From: Vitreoscilla sp.
Lineage (GTDB): Bacteria; Pseudomonadota; Gammaproteobacteria; Burkholderiales; Burkholderiaceae
Assembly: GCA_014378125.1 (NCBI GenBank)
Contig: JACMOG010000373.1
Span: 1-9,824 of the forward strand
Direction of reading: 5' to 3'
DNA length: 9,824 nt
Shown here: in pieces, positions 1 through 5,749 of the stretch
Numbering within the stretch: the stretch's first letter is position 1
Layout of the letters: each line of letters begins with the position of its first letter
Notes under the pieces: model-generated
Databases searched by the model: none
What the model was told of the DNA's origin: nothing
What the model saw: only the letters and a program-made list of their open reading frames with translations
Translations under genes and position numbers: made by a program

Positions 1-491
1 CACAGCCCCGCCACCAGGGCCGAGGCCGGGATCGTGAAGATCCACGCCCACACGATCGTGCCCGCCACGCCCCAGCGCACGGCCGAGGCCCGTTGCACCG
101 AGCCGACACCGACGATGGCGCCGGTGATGGTGTGCGTGGTGGACACCGGCACGCCCAGCATCGATGCGGTGAACAGCGTGATGGCGCCGCCGAACTCGGC
201 GCAGAAGCCGCCCACGGGCTTGAGCTTGGTGATGCGCTGGCCCATGGTCTTGACGATGCGCCAGCCGCCGAACATCGTGCCCAGGCCGATGGCCACGTAG
301 CAGGCCCAGATCACCCACAACGGCGGCAGCTCCGCGGTGGGGCTGGCGTAGTTCGCGGAGATCAGCAGCATCCAGATGATGCCGATGGTCTTCTGCGCGT
401 CGTTGCCGCCGTGGCCCAGCGAGTACAGGCCCGCCGACACCAGCTGCAGCCGGCGGAACCAGCCGTCGATGCGAAGCGGCGACTGCCGGCG
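1..491 (-). pseudogene. pit: Pit phosphate transporter, C-terminal half in the same frame after the TGA (cut by the window edge)
   Basis: Reading straight on past the TGA, with no frameshift, gives 163 more codons of clear Pit sequence to the left edge. It begins RRQSPLRIDGWFRRLQ, then has YSLGHGGNDAQKTIG (the second-repeat counterpart of the GFHDAAN motif), GLGTMFGGWRIVKTMGQ, and PVSTTHTITGAIVGVGSVQ near the end. All expected motifs are intact and no other stop occurs, so the lesion is a single codon in the cytoplasmic linker between the two membrane repeats. By family length only a few C-terminal residues lie outside the window. The first in-frame start-like codon after the stop is a GTG at 440-438, with no visible ribosome binding site. 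Making this half separately by reinitiation therefore looks unlikely. It is listed as a pseudogene because of the stop, but the intact remainder means the event is very recent or an artefact. Confidence 0.75.
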
Positions 492-983
492 TCAGATCCA
501 CGAGACCGCGGTCAGCGTGGCAGCGCCCAGCACGAAGCCCAGCAGCGGCGAGATGATGATGAAGGCCACCGTCTTCCAGATGCCCGCGCCGATGAGGTGC
601 GAGAACCCGCCGCGGCCGATGACCGCGCCCACGATGCCGCCGATCAGCGCATGCGAGCTGCTCGACGGAATGCCGAACCACCACGTGAACACGTTCCACG
701 CGATGGCGCCCACCAGCGCGCCGAAGATAACGTGCTGGTCGACGAACGACACGTCGACGATGCCCTTGCCCACCGTGGAGGCCACCTTGAGGTGGAAGAT
801 CCAGATCGCCACGATGTTGAAGAAGGCGGCGAACAGCACCGCGGTCTGCGGCTTGAGCACGCCGGTGGACACCACGGTGGCGATGGAATTGGCCGCGTCG
901 TGGAAACCGTTCATGAAGTCGAACAGCACCGCCAGCACCACGAGCATGGCGACCAGGCCGAAGCCGATCTGGATCGAGTGCAT
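492..983 (-). CDS. pit: Inorganic phosphate transporter Pit, N-terminal half (ends at an in-frame TGA)
   Basis: This is the first half of a PiT/PHO4-family low-affinity phosphate permease of the inner membrane, 163 residues as read. The family signature GFHDAANSIAT is at residues 26-36 and GIPSSSSHALIGG is at 104-116. Hydrophobic segments alternate with short loops, as expected for the first inverted repeat of the fold. The ATG lies one base after the DUF47 stop codon, so the two genes are surely co-transcribed and probably translationally coupled. At codon 164 the frame meets TGA (494-492, minus strand), immediately after the residues VSWI. The Pit sequence then resumes in the same frame (see 1-491). 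Family members of this type are roughly 330-340 residues, so this product alone would be half a transporter. The identification is firm. Whether the stop is real, a sequencing error or read through cannot be decided from the sequence. Confidence 0.85.
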   Translation of the reverse strand: MHSIQIGFGLVAMLVVLAVLFDFMNGFHDAANSIATVVSTGVLKPQTAVLFAAFFNIVAIWIFHLKVASTVGKGIVDVSFVDQHVIFGALVGAIAWNVFTWWFGIPSSSSHALIGGIVGAVIGRGGFSHLIGAGIWKTVAFIIISPLLGFVLGAATLTAVSWI

Positions 984-984
984 C

Positions 985-1632
985 TCAGGAATTCTCGAGA
1001 ATGATGCCTTCGACGATGTTGGCGACGTCCTCGCAGCGGTCGGAGATGGTCTCCAGGTGCTCGTAGATCGCCTTGAGCTTGATCAGCTCGCGGGTGTCGA
1101 TCTCGTCGCGGAACAGGCGCGACATGGCCGCGCGCATCACGCGGTCGGCGTCGGACTCGAGGCGGTCGATCTCCTCGCAGGTCTTGAGCGCGGCCTCGGC
1201 CACGTCGGCCTGCTTCAGGCGCGGCAGCAGTCCGACGACGTGCTGGACGCGGTCGCAGCAACGCACCGAGATCTCGCACAGGCGCAGCACGTCGTCACCC
1301 ACGCGCTGCACGTTGTAGAGCGACAGCACCTCGCTGGTGTCCTGCAGCAGGTCGATGATGTCGTCCATCGAGTTGATCAGGCTGCGGATCTGCTCGCCGT
1401 CGATCGGCGTGATGAACGTGCGGTGCAGCAGGCGATGCACCTCGGCCGTGATCTTGTCGGCGGCGCGCTCGGCCACGTCCACTTCCGCCGCGTGCTTCTC
1501 GCGCAGCGGGATGTCGTTGTAGTTCTGGATCATCGCCATGAAGGCGCGCGCGCCCTGCGCCGTGAACTCGGCGTGCTGGTCGAACAGCTCGAAAAAGTTG
1601 CCCTCGCGCGGCAGCAGCTTGCTGAACCACAT
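985..1632 (-). CDS. DUF47 family PhoU-like protein, partner of Pit
   Basis: This 215-residue, all-helical soluble protein belongs to the DUF47/PhoU-related family. It starts MWFSKLLPREGNFFELFDQHAEF, which is typical of DUF47 proteins beside pit. It contains acidic patches such as EVDVAERAADKITAEVHR, NSMDDIIDLLQDTSE and EIDRLESDADRVMR, which resemble the metal-binding E/D-x3-D patterns of PhoU helical bundles. The ATG at 1632 is preceded by GAGGA nine bases upstream, a good ribosome binding site, which decides the start. The stop is one base before the pit ATG. In Sinorhizobium meliloti the equivalent orfA-pit pair encodes low-affinity phosphate uptake and is repressed by PhoB. By analogy this protein probably modulates Pit; that role is inferred. 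A Pho-box-like repeat and a TACAAT element lie upstream. It is probably not PhoU itself, because no pst genes are nearby. Confidence 0.9.
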   Translation of the reverse strand: MWFSKLLPREGNFFELFDQHAEFTAQGARAFMAMIQNYNDIPLREKHAAEVDVAERAADKITAEVHRLLHRTFITPIDGEQIRSLINSMDDIIDLLQDTSEVLSLYNVQRVGDDVLRLCEISVRCCDRVQHVVGLLPRLKQADVAEAALKTCEEIDRLESDADRVMRAAMSRLFRDEIDTRELIKLKAIYEHLETISDRCEDVANIVEGIILENS

Positions 1633-1728
1633 GGTCTGGAATCCTCGTTGGTGCTTGATTTGCGGCCTGGACAGCCGTCTGGCGGCGACCCGCTCGGGCG
1701 TCGGGGCGCCCGGGGTCTGGAACCGCGC

Positions 1729-1734
1729 ATTGTA
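1729..1734 (-). promoter_or_regulatory. Candidate -10 element for the DUF47-pit operon
   Basis: TACAAT on the minus strand (1734-1729) lies about 97 bases upstream of the DUF47 ATG and just downstream of the Pho-box-like repeat. No good -35 hexamer is found 16-18 bases upstream, which fits a promoter needing an activator or a regulator overlapping -35. The sequence TACAATGCGCGGTT here is nearly identical to TACAATGTGCGGTT upstream of the perM-like gene. Confidence 0.45.
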
Positions 1735-1742
1735 CGAGGCGA

Positions 1743-1763
1743 CTGTCACAAAAAGTTCACAAA
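1743..1763 (+). promoter_or_regulatory. Candidate Pho box (PhoB/OmpR-type direct repeat) upstream of DUF47-pit
   Basis: The plus strand reads CTGTCACAAAAAGTTCAC at 1743-1760. By my alignment it matches 13 of 18 bases of the E. coli phoA Pho box. It contains a perfect 7-bp direct repeat, TCACAAA, at 1746-1752 and 1757-1763, with an 11-bp period, which is the geometry bound by PhoB-type regulators. It lies about 110 bases upstream of the DUF47 start and eight bases upstream of a TACAAT -10 element. The box points away from the gene, unlike most activating Pho boxes. This is a site prediction only. Confidence 0.45.
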
Positions 1764-1800
1764 GGGCCCGGCTGCGGAGGTTGCACAGACCGATCTTGTC

Positions 1801-1840
1801 GAGACCCTGGTTCACGATCGGGGTCTCGCCCCTTCGGGGC
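1801..1840 (-). terminator. Stem-loops at the 3' end of folK (weak terminator candidate)
   Basis: Two inverted repeats sit around the folK stop codon. GAGACCC at 1801-1807 pairs with GGGTCTC at 1821-1827 (7 bp, 13-base loop containing the stop). GCCCC at 1828-1832 pairs with GGGGC at 1836-1840 (loop TTC). No run of T follows on the minus strand, so this is at best a weak or Rho-assisted end for the five-gene unit. The second palindrome also encodes part of the FolK C-terminal tail. Confidence 0.3.
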
Positions 1841-2444
1841 CGGGCCCATCGCGGGACACCCGCTGCGACGCGTCCAGGCGTACGACGGCCAGCAGATCGG
1901 CCACCCGGCCCGCGCCCGGGATCGTGCCGCCGGGCCACAGCTCGGCCAGTGGCGCCAGCACGAAGCCGCGTTGCGCGGCGCGCGGATGCGGCAGCACCAG
2001 GCGCTCGTCCTGCAGCACGATGCCGCCGTCGTCGCCCTCGACGCCGTACAGCAGCACGTCGAGATCGAGCGTGCGCGGCGCGTTCCGGTAAGGCCGCTCG
2101 CGGCCGAAGCGCTGTTCGATGGCCTGCAGCGCGTCGAGCAACGCGTGCGGCGCGAGCGCGGTGCACAGGCGCGCCACGGCGTTGACGTAGTCGGGGCCCG
2201 AGGAATCGACGGGGGCGCTGGCATACAGCGACGACGCGGCGAAACCTCTTGGAGGGGCCAGGCCCCCTGGTGGCCCCCCCGGGGCCTGGTCCCTCTCGGG
2301 AAGGTCGAAGGCTCGCAGTTCGGCGAGCGCGGCACGCAAGGTGGCGCGCGCGTCGCCCAGGTTGGCGCCCAGGCCGATGAAGACCGTGGCGCCCGGCGCG
2401 GCTTCAGCCTCAGTCGGCTGCGGGCTCGGCGTCGCCGCGGTCAT
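1812..2444 (-). CDS. folK: 6-hydroxymethyl-7,8-dihydropterin pyrophosphokinase (HPPK)
   Basis: FolK transfers pyrophosphate from ATP to 6-hydroxymethyl-dihydropterin in the cytoplasm, the step before dihydropteroate synthase in folate synthesis. The HPPK signature RNAPRTLDLDVLLYG is at residues 120-134, with metal-binding aspartates D127 and D129. FIGLGANLGD is at 22-31, and the C-terminal HPRAAQRGFVLAPLAEL matches the family. The protein is 210 residues against a usual 160-170. Residues 48-66 (PERDQAPGGPPGGLAPPRG) are an apparent extra segment in front of FAASSLYASAPV, and the last dozen residues are a low-complexity tail. Both map to GC palindromes. The only in-frame start codon before the conserved core is this ATG, with GAGGA eight bases upstream. 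It overlaps the end of pcnB by 35 bases, so the two genes are coupled. Whether the extra loop affects activity is unknown. Confidence 0.92.
   Translation of the reverse strand: MTAATPSPQPTEAEAAPGATVFIGLGANLGDARATLRAALAELRAFDLPERDQAPGGPPGGLAPPRGFAASSLYASAPVDSSGPDYVNAVARLCTALAPHALLDALQAIEQRFGRERPYRNAPRTLDLDVLLYGVEGDDGGIVLQDERLVLPHPRAAQRGFVLAPLAELWPGGTIPGAGRVADLLAVVRLDASQRVSRDGPGPEGARPRS
2252..2295. repeat. GC-rich palindrome inserted in frame within folK
   Basis: GAGGGGCCAGGCCCC (2252-2266) and GGGGCCTGGTCCCTC (2281-2295) form an inverted repeat with 14 of 15 bases paired around a 14-base spacer. It coincides with residues that have no counterpart in ordinary FolK proteins. On the coding strand it brings in codons otherwise rare here (AGG, AGA, CCA, GGG). 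It looks like a small REP-like or MITE-like element that happens to read through in this frame. No second copy of this exact element is seen in the window. Confidence 0.6.
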
Positions 2445-4314
2445 CCTCGTCGTCCTCGTCGTCCTTGAACGCGGACGAGGCCTTGCGGCGCCCGCCGCCG
2501 CCACGGCGACGGCGCGTGGTGTTGGCCTTCTTCTCCACCTTGTCGAGCAGCGAACGCGCGCCGGCGACGTCGGCCTCGGCGGCGTCGTCGGCGATGGCCA
2601 CCAGCACCAGGTCGGCGAACTCGCGCAGGAGTTCCTGCGTGGCGGTGAGCGGCGGCGCGTCCGGCCCGACCACGCCGAAGGGCAGCTCGGTGTTGTCGAA
2701 CAGCGCGCGCATCGCGGCGCGGTCGGCGTCGGTGGCGCCGTCGGCCAGCGCGGCGCGCGCGGGGGCGGCCAGCTGCAGCATCTGCTGCTTGGCGGCGCTG
2801 ACGCGCGGCGCCGGGGCTGGGGCCGGGGCGGCGTCGGCGGACGGCGCGTCACCGGGCGACCCATCGGTGGCCGCGGCCTTGATCGGGCGCGGGTCGCGCG
2901 GCGCGGGCCTGGGCTCGCGCGGGCGCGACTGCATCAGCTTGCGCGCCGTCTCCATCAGCTCGCCGCGGCGCTCGTCGTTGCCCAGCGAGTAGTCTTCCCA
3001 CCAGGTGACCAGCTCGGCGTCCACCTCGCCGGCGTCGGCGCGCAGGCGCATGAAGTCGAACGCGGCGCGAAAGCGCGGCTGCTCCAGCATGGCCGCCGGC
3101 GAGCTGCCCGTGCGCTTGTCGAAGCGCGGCTGCATCTGCCAGATCTCGCGCATGTCGGCGGCCAGCTTGCCGCGGCCGGAGATGTCGCCGATGCGGGCGT
3201 CGAAGGTGGCGTCGACGGCCGCCTGCAGCGCGGACATCGACGGCTCGCCCTGGCCGCGCAGCGTTTGCCAGCGTGCCGACACCTCGTGCCAGAACACGCA
3301 GGCCATGAGGAAGCTGGGGGCGACCGGCTTGCCTTCGTTGACGCGGCGATCGGTGTCGGCCAGCGCGCGGTTGACGAACGCCTCGCGGGCCGGGTTGTTG
3401 GCGATGCCCTCGAAGTGCGCGTCGAGGATGGGGAAGGTCTTGCGATCGAGGCCGTACTTCTTCAGCACCTCGAGACTGGCCAGCGAGTGGCCCGTCTGCA
3501 GCAGCTTGATCATCTCGTCGAACAGGCGCGAGGACGGCACGTTGGCCAGCAGCGACTTCATCTTGCGGATGGGCGCCTCGGTCTTGGCCTCGATCTTGTA
3601 GCCCATCTTGGCCGCGAAGCGCAGCACGCGGATGATGCGCACCGGGTCTTCGCGATAACGCGTCTCCGGGTCGCCGATCATGCGCAGCAGCTTGGCTTTC
3701 GAATCCGCCATGCCGCCGTGGTAATCGACCACGATCTGCGTGCTCGGGTCGTAGTACATCGCGTTGACGGTGAAGTCGCGCCGCGCGGCGTCCTCGATCT
3801 GCGGGCCCCACACGTTGTCGCGCAGCACGCGGCCGCTGGCGTCCACCGCGTGGCTCTTGCCGTCGAGCTCGCTGCGCGAGGTCTTCTCGTTGCCCTTGAC
3901 GGCGGTGGTGTCGGCCGCGTTGTCCATGTAGGCACGGAAGGTGGACACCTCGGTCTGGTCCTGCTCGCGGTTGCGGCCGTGGATCACGTGCACCAGGCGG
4001 AAGCGCCGGCCCACGATGAAGGCGCGGCGGAACTGCGCCTTCACCTGCTCGGGCGTGGCGTTGGTGGCCACGTCGAAGTCCTTGGGGCGCATGCCCACCA
4101 GCAGGTCGCGCACCGCGCCGCCCACGATGTAGGCCTCGTAGCCGGCGTCCTGCAGCGTCCTGACGACGCGCACGGCGGGCTCGTCCACCAGCTTGGGGTC
4201 GATCTTGTGCTGGTCGACGCCGTACTCGACGCGTTGGCCCAGCGGGACGGCTTCGGTCGACGCGGCGTCGGCGGGCGCCTTGCCCAGCAGTCGGTCGATG
4301 AATTTGCGGATCAT
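2410..4314 (-). CDS. pcnB: Poly(A) polymerase I
   Basis: PcnB adds 3' poly(A) tails to RNA and so promotes RNA decay and turnover. The 634-residue product has the nucleotidyltransferase core YIVGGAVRDLLVGMRPKDFDVATNATPEQ with catalytic aspartates D79 and D81. VGRRFRLVHV follows at 101-110, TEVSTFR at 121-127, RRDFTVNAMYY at 178-188 and RYREDPVRIIRVLRFAAK at 219-236. These features place it in the poly(A) polymerase branch rather than CCA-adding enzymes. The helical RNA-binding part runs to about residue 460. Beyond it are an Arg/Pro then Ala/Pro-rich linker (464-503), a predicted helical stretch (about 505-595), a basic block RRRRGGGGRRK (601-611) and an acidic block DDEDDEDD (618-625). The basic tail is usual in the family, but the roughly 170-residue extension is long. 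The ATG overlaps the upstream HAD stop as ATGA and has TGAGG eight bases before it. Confidence 0.95.
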   Translation of the reverse strand: MIRKFIDRLLGKAPADAASTEAVPLGQRVEYGVDQHKIDPKLVDEPAVRVVRTLQDAGYEAYIVGGAVRDLLVGMRPKDFDVATNATPEQVKAQFRRAFIVGRRFRLVHVIHGRNREQDQTEVSTFRAYMDNAADTTAVKGNEKTSRSELDGKSHAVDASGRVLRDNVWGPQIEDAARRDFTVNAMYYDPSTQIVVDYHGGMADSKAKLLRMIGDPETRYREDPVRIIRVLRFAAKMGYKIEAKTEAPIRKMKSLLANVPSSRLFDEMIKLLQTGHSLASLEVLKKYGLDRKTFPILDAHFEGIANNPAREAFVNRALADTDRRVNEGKPVAPSFLMACVFWHEVSARWQTLRGQGEPSMSALQAAVDATFDARIGDISGRGKLAADMREIWQMQPRFDKRTGSSPAAMLEQPRFRAAFDFMRLRADAGEVDAELVTWWEDYSLGNDERRGELMETARKLMQSRPREPRPAPRDPRPIKAAATDGSPGDAPSADAAPAPAPAPRVSAAKQQMLQLAAPARAALADGATDADRAAMRALFDNTELPFGVVGPDAPPLTATQELLREFADLVLVAIADDAAEADVAGARSLLDKVEKKANTTRRRRGGGGRRKASSAFKDDEDDEDDRGDAEPAAD

Positions 4315-4988
4315 TCGAATAGCCTCAGGAATCGCCAGCCGCGCTCGGCGGCCACCGCTTCCAGCGCGGCCGACGGATTCGTCGCGACAGGGTCGGTGGC
4401 CCGCTCCATGAGGGGCAGGTCGTTGATGGAGTCACTGTAAACGCTGACGCGATCGAAGTCGTCCCAGGCGGCGCCCTGCGCCTCGAGCCACTGCCCGACG
4501 CGCGTGACCTTGCCGTGCTGGTACGTGGGGACGCCCTTGATGGCGCCGGTGACGGCGCCTCGGGCATCGCGCTCGAGCTCGATCGCGAGCAGCTCGGGCA
4601 CGCCGAACGCCTGGGCGATCGGTCGGGTGACGAATTCGTTGGTGGCGGTGACGATGGCCACCAGGTCGCCGTCGTCCTGGTGCTTCTTGACGAGCGCGCG
4701 GGCCTGCGGCGTGAGCATGGGCCGGATCACCTCGCGCATGAAGCGCGCATGCGCGTCGGCCTGCTCCTGCGGCGTGCGGCCGCGCCACACGGAGGTGGCG
4801 AAGTCGACGTACGCGTGCACGTCGAGCGCGCCGGCCACGTAGGTGGCGTAGAACTCGTCGTTGCGGCGGCGCCAGGCGTCGCCGTCGGCCCAGCCGATGG
4901 CCACCATGAACTCGCCGAACGAATGGTCGGAGTCGCCGGCGATGAGCGTGCCGTCGAGATCGAAGAGCGTGAGGTTGCGGGCGGTCAT
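4311..4988 (-). CDS. HAD-IB family hydrolase (SerB-like phosphatase)
   Basis: This 225-residue cytoplasmic phosphatase belongs to the HAD superfamily, subfamily IB (phosphoserine phosphatase-like). Motif I is FDLDGTL at residues 9-15, with nucleophile D10 and acid/base D12. Motif II is VTATN at 113-117, with T114 in the Ser/Thr position. Motif III Lys is probably K160 in QHGKV. Motif IV is YSDSINDLP at 184-192, with D186 and D190. The cap domain lies between motifs I and II, as expected for type IB. The substrate cannot be told from the sequence; family members act on phosphoserine and other small phosphomonoesters, and calling this SerB would be overreach. The start ATG overlaps the hda stop as ATGA, and its own stop overlaps the pcnB ATG in the same way. 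It therefore sits in the middle of a coupled operon, an arrangement also familiar from other betaproteobacteria. Confidence 0.9.
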   Translation of the reverse strand: MTARNLTLFDLDGTLIAGDSDHSFGEFMVAIGWADGDAWRRRNDEFYATYVAGALDVHAYVDFATSVWRGRTPQEQADAHARFMREVIRPMLTPQARALVKKHQDDGDLVAIVTATNEFVTRPIAQAFGVPELLAIELERDARGAVTGAIKGVPTYQHGKVTRVGQWLEAQGAAWDDFDRVSVYSDSINDLPLMERATDPVATNPSAALEAVAAERGWRFLRLFE

Positions 4989-5749
4989 TCGGAGGTCGTT
5001 CGTTCTTCGTCGAGCATGCGCTTGAGCAGCGGCACCGTGATGGCGCGCTTCTCGGCCAGCGCGAAGCCGTCCAGGCGATGCAGCAGGTGCATCAGGCTCT
5101 TCAGGTCGCGCGCGAAGCGGGCCAGGATGTAGTCGAGCACCTCGTCGCCCAGCCCGATGCCGCGGCGGCGGGCCTCCTGGCGCAGGGCGTCGCGGGTGTC
5201 GGCTTCGGCCAGCGGCTGCACGGCGTGCACCGGGCCCCAGCCGAGGCGGGTGCGCAGGTCTTCGCGCACGCCCAGATCCACCGGCGGCAGGCGGCCGGCG
5301 GAGGCGAACTGCACGCCCAGGCGGGCACCGGCGGCGGGCACCTCGGACAGCGCCAGCGCCGCGCCGGCCATCCCGTCGGCCAGCGCATGCAGCACGCCGC
5401 CGACGCGGCTGGCCGCCTCGACGAACAGCGTGAACGCTGCGTGCTGCTGCTCCGCGCTGAACTGGTCGACGCCGTCGAGCAGCACCAGCGCCGCATCGTC
5501 GGCCAGCTCCCACGGCGTGGACGACGCCGCGTCGAACCACTGAGCCACCAGGCCGGCCTCCAGGGCGCGCGCCTGCAGCTCGCGCAGCAGCTGCGTCTTG
5601 CCGCAGCCGGCCGGGCCCCACAGGTACAGTGGCGCGCCGGGCCACGCCTGCTCGCGCAGCTGCGCCACCACCGCGGCGTTGTCGCCGGGCAGGAAACCGG
5701 CGAACGGCGGGAGCGGATCCCAGGCGAGCGCGAGGATCAGCTGCTTCAT
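4985..5749 (-). CDS. hda: DnaA regulatory inactivator Hda
   Basis: Hda is a DnaA-like AAA+ protein that, bound to the DNA-loaded sliding clamp, stimulates hydrolysis of DnaA-ATP and prevents re-initiation. In this 254-residue product the N-terminal QLILAL (residues 3-8) fits the clamp-binding QLxL(P)L pattern. Walker A is GPAGCGKT (45-52). The Walker B-like LVLLDGVDQF (88-97) is degenerate, as is common in Hda. DLGVREDLRTRLGWGPVHAVQPL (158-180) carries R168 at the Arg-finger position. FARDLKSL (212-219) carries R214 at sensor II. There is no DNA-binding domain IV, which separates it from DnaA. It is slightly longer than E. coli Hda, mainly in the loop around residues 125-145, and has many Ala residues. 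The ATG overlaps the preceding permease stop as ATGA. No ribosome binding site is visible, so translation probably depends on coupling. Confidence 0.92.
   Translation of the reverse strand: MKQLILALAWDPLPPFAGFLPGDNAAVVAQLREQAWPGAPLYLWGPAGCGKTQLLRELQARALEAGLVAQWFDAASSTPWELADDAALVLLDGVDQFSAEQQHAAFTLFVEAASRVGGVLHALADGMAGAALALSEVPAAGARLGVQFASAGRLPPVDLGVREDLRTRLGWGPVHAVQPLAEADTRDALRQEARRRGIGLGDEVLDYILARFARDLKSLMHLLHRLDGFALAEKRAITVPLLKRMLDEERTTSE

Noticed and set aside
1..440. Pit C-terminal half as a separately translated gene (split transporter)
   Set aside because: The first in-frame start-like codon (GTG at 440-438) has no ribosome binding site and lies inside the conserved FRRLQLVSAGLYSLGHGGND region.
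477..494. Selenocysteine at the pit TGA
   Set aside because: No Pit protein is known to use selenocysteine, and the small hairpin begins too close to the TGA to be a bacterial SECIS element.
376..2091. Long plus-strand open frame opposite pit, DUF47 and folK
   Set aside because: It runs antisense to recognised genes, carries no family motif, and its open state follows from the very high GC of this DNA.
2341..4440. 699-codon plus-strand open frame opposite pcnB
   Set aside because: Its composition (Arg, His, Gln, Val, Leu in repetitive runs) mirrors the pcnB codons on the other strand. It has no recognisable domain or ribosome binding site.
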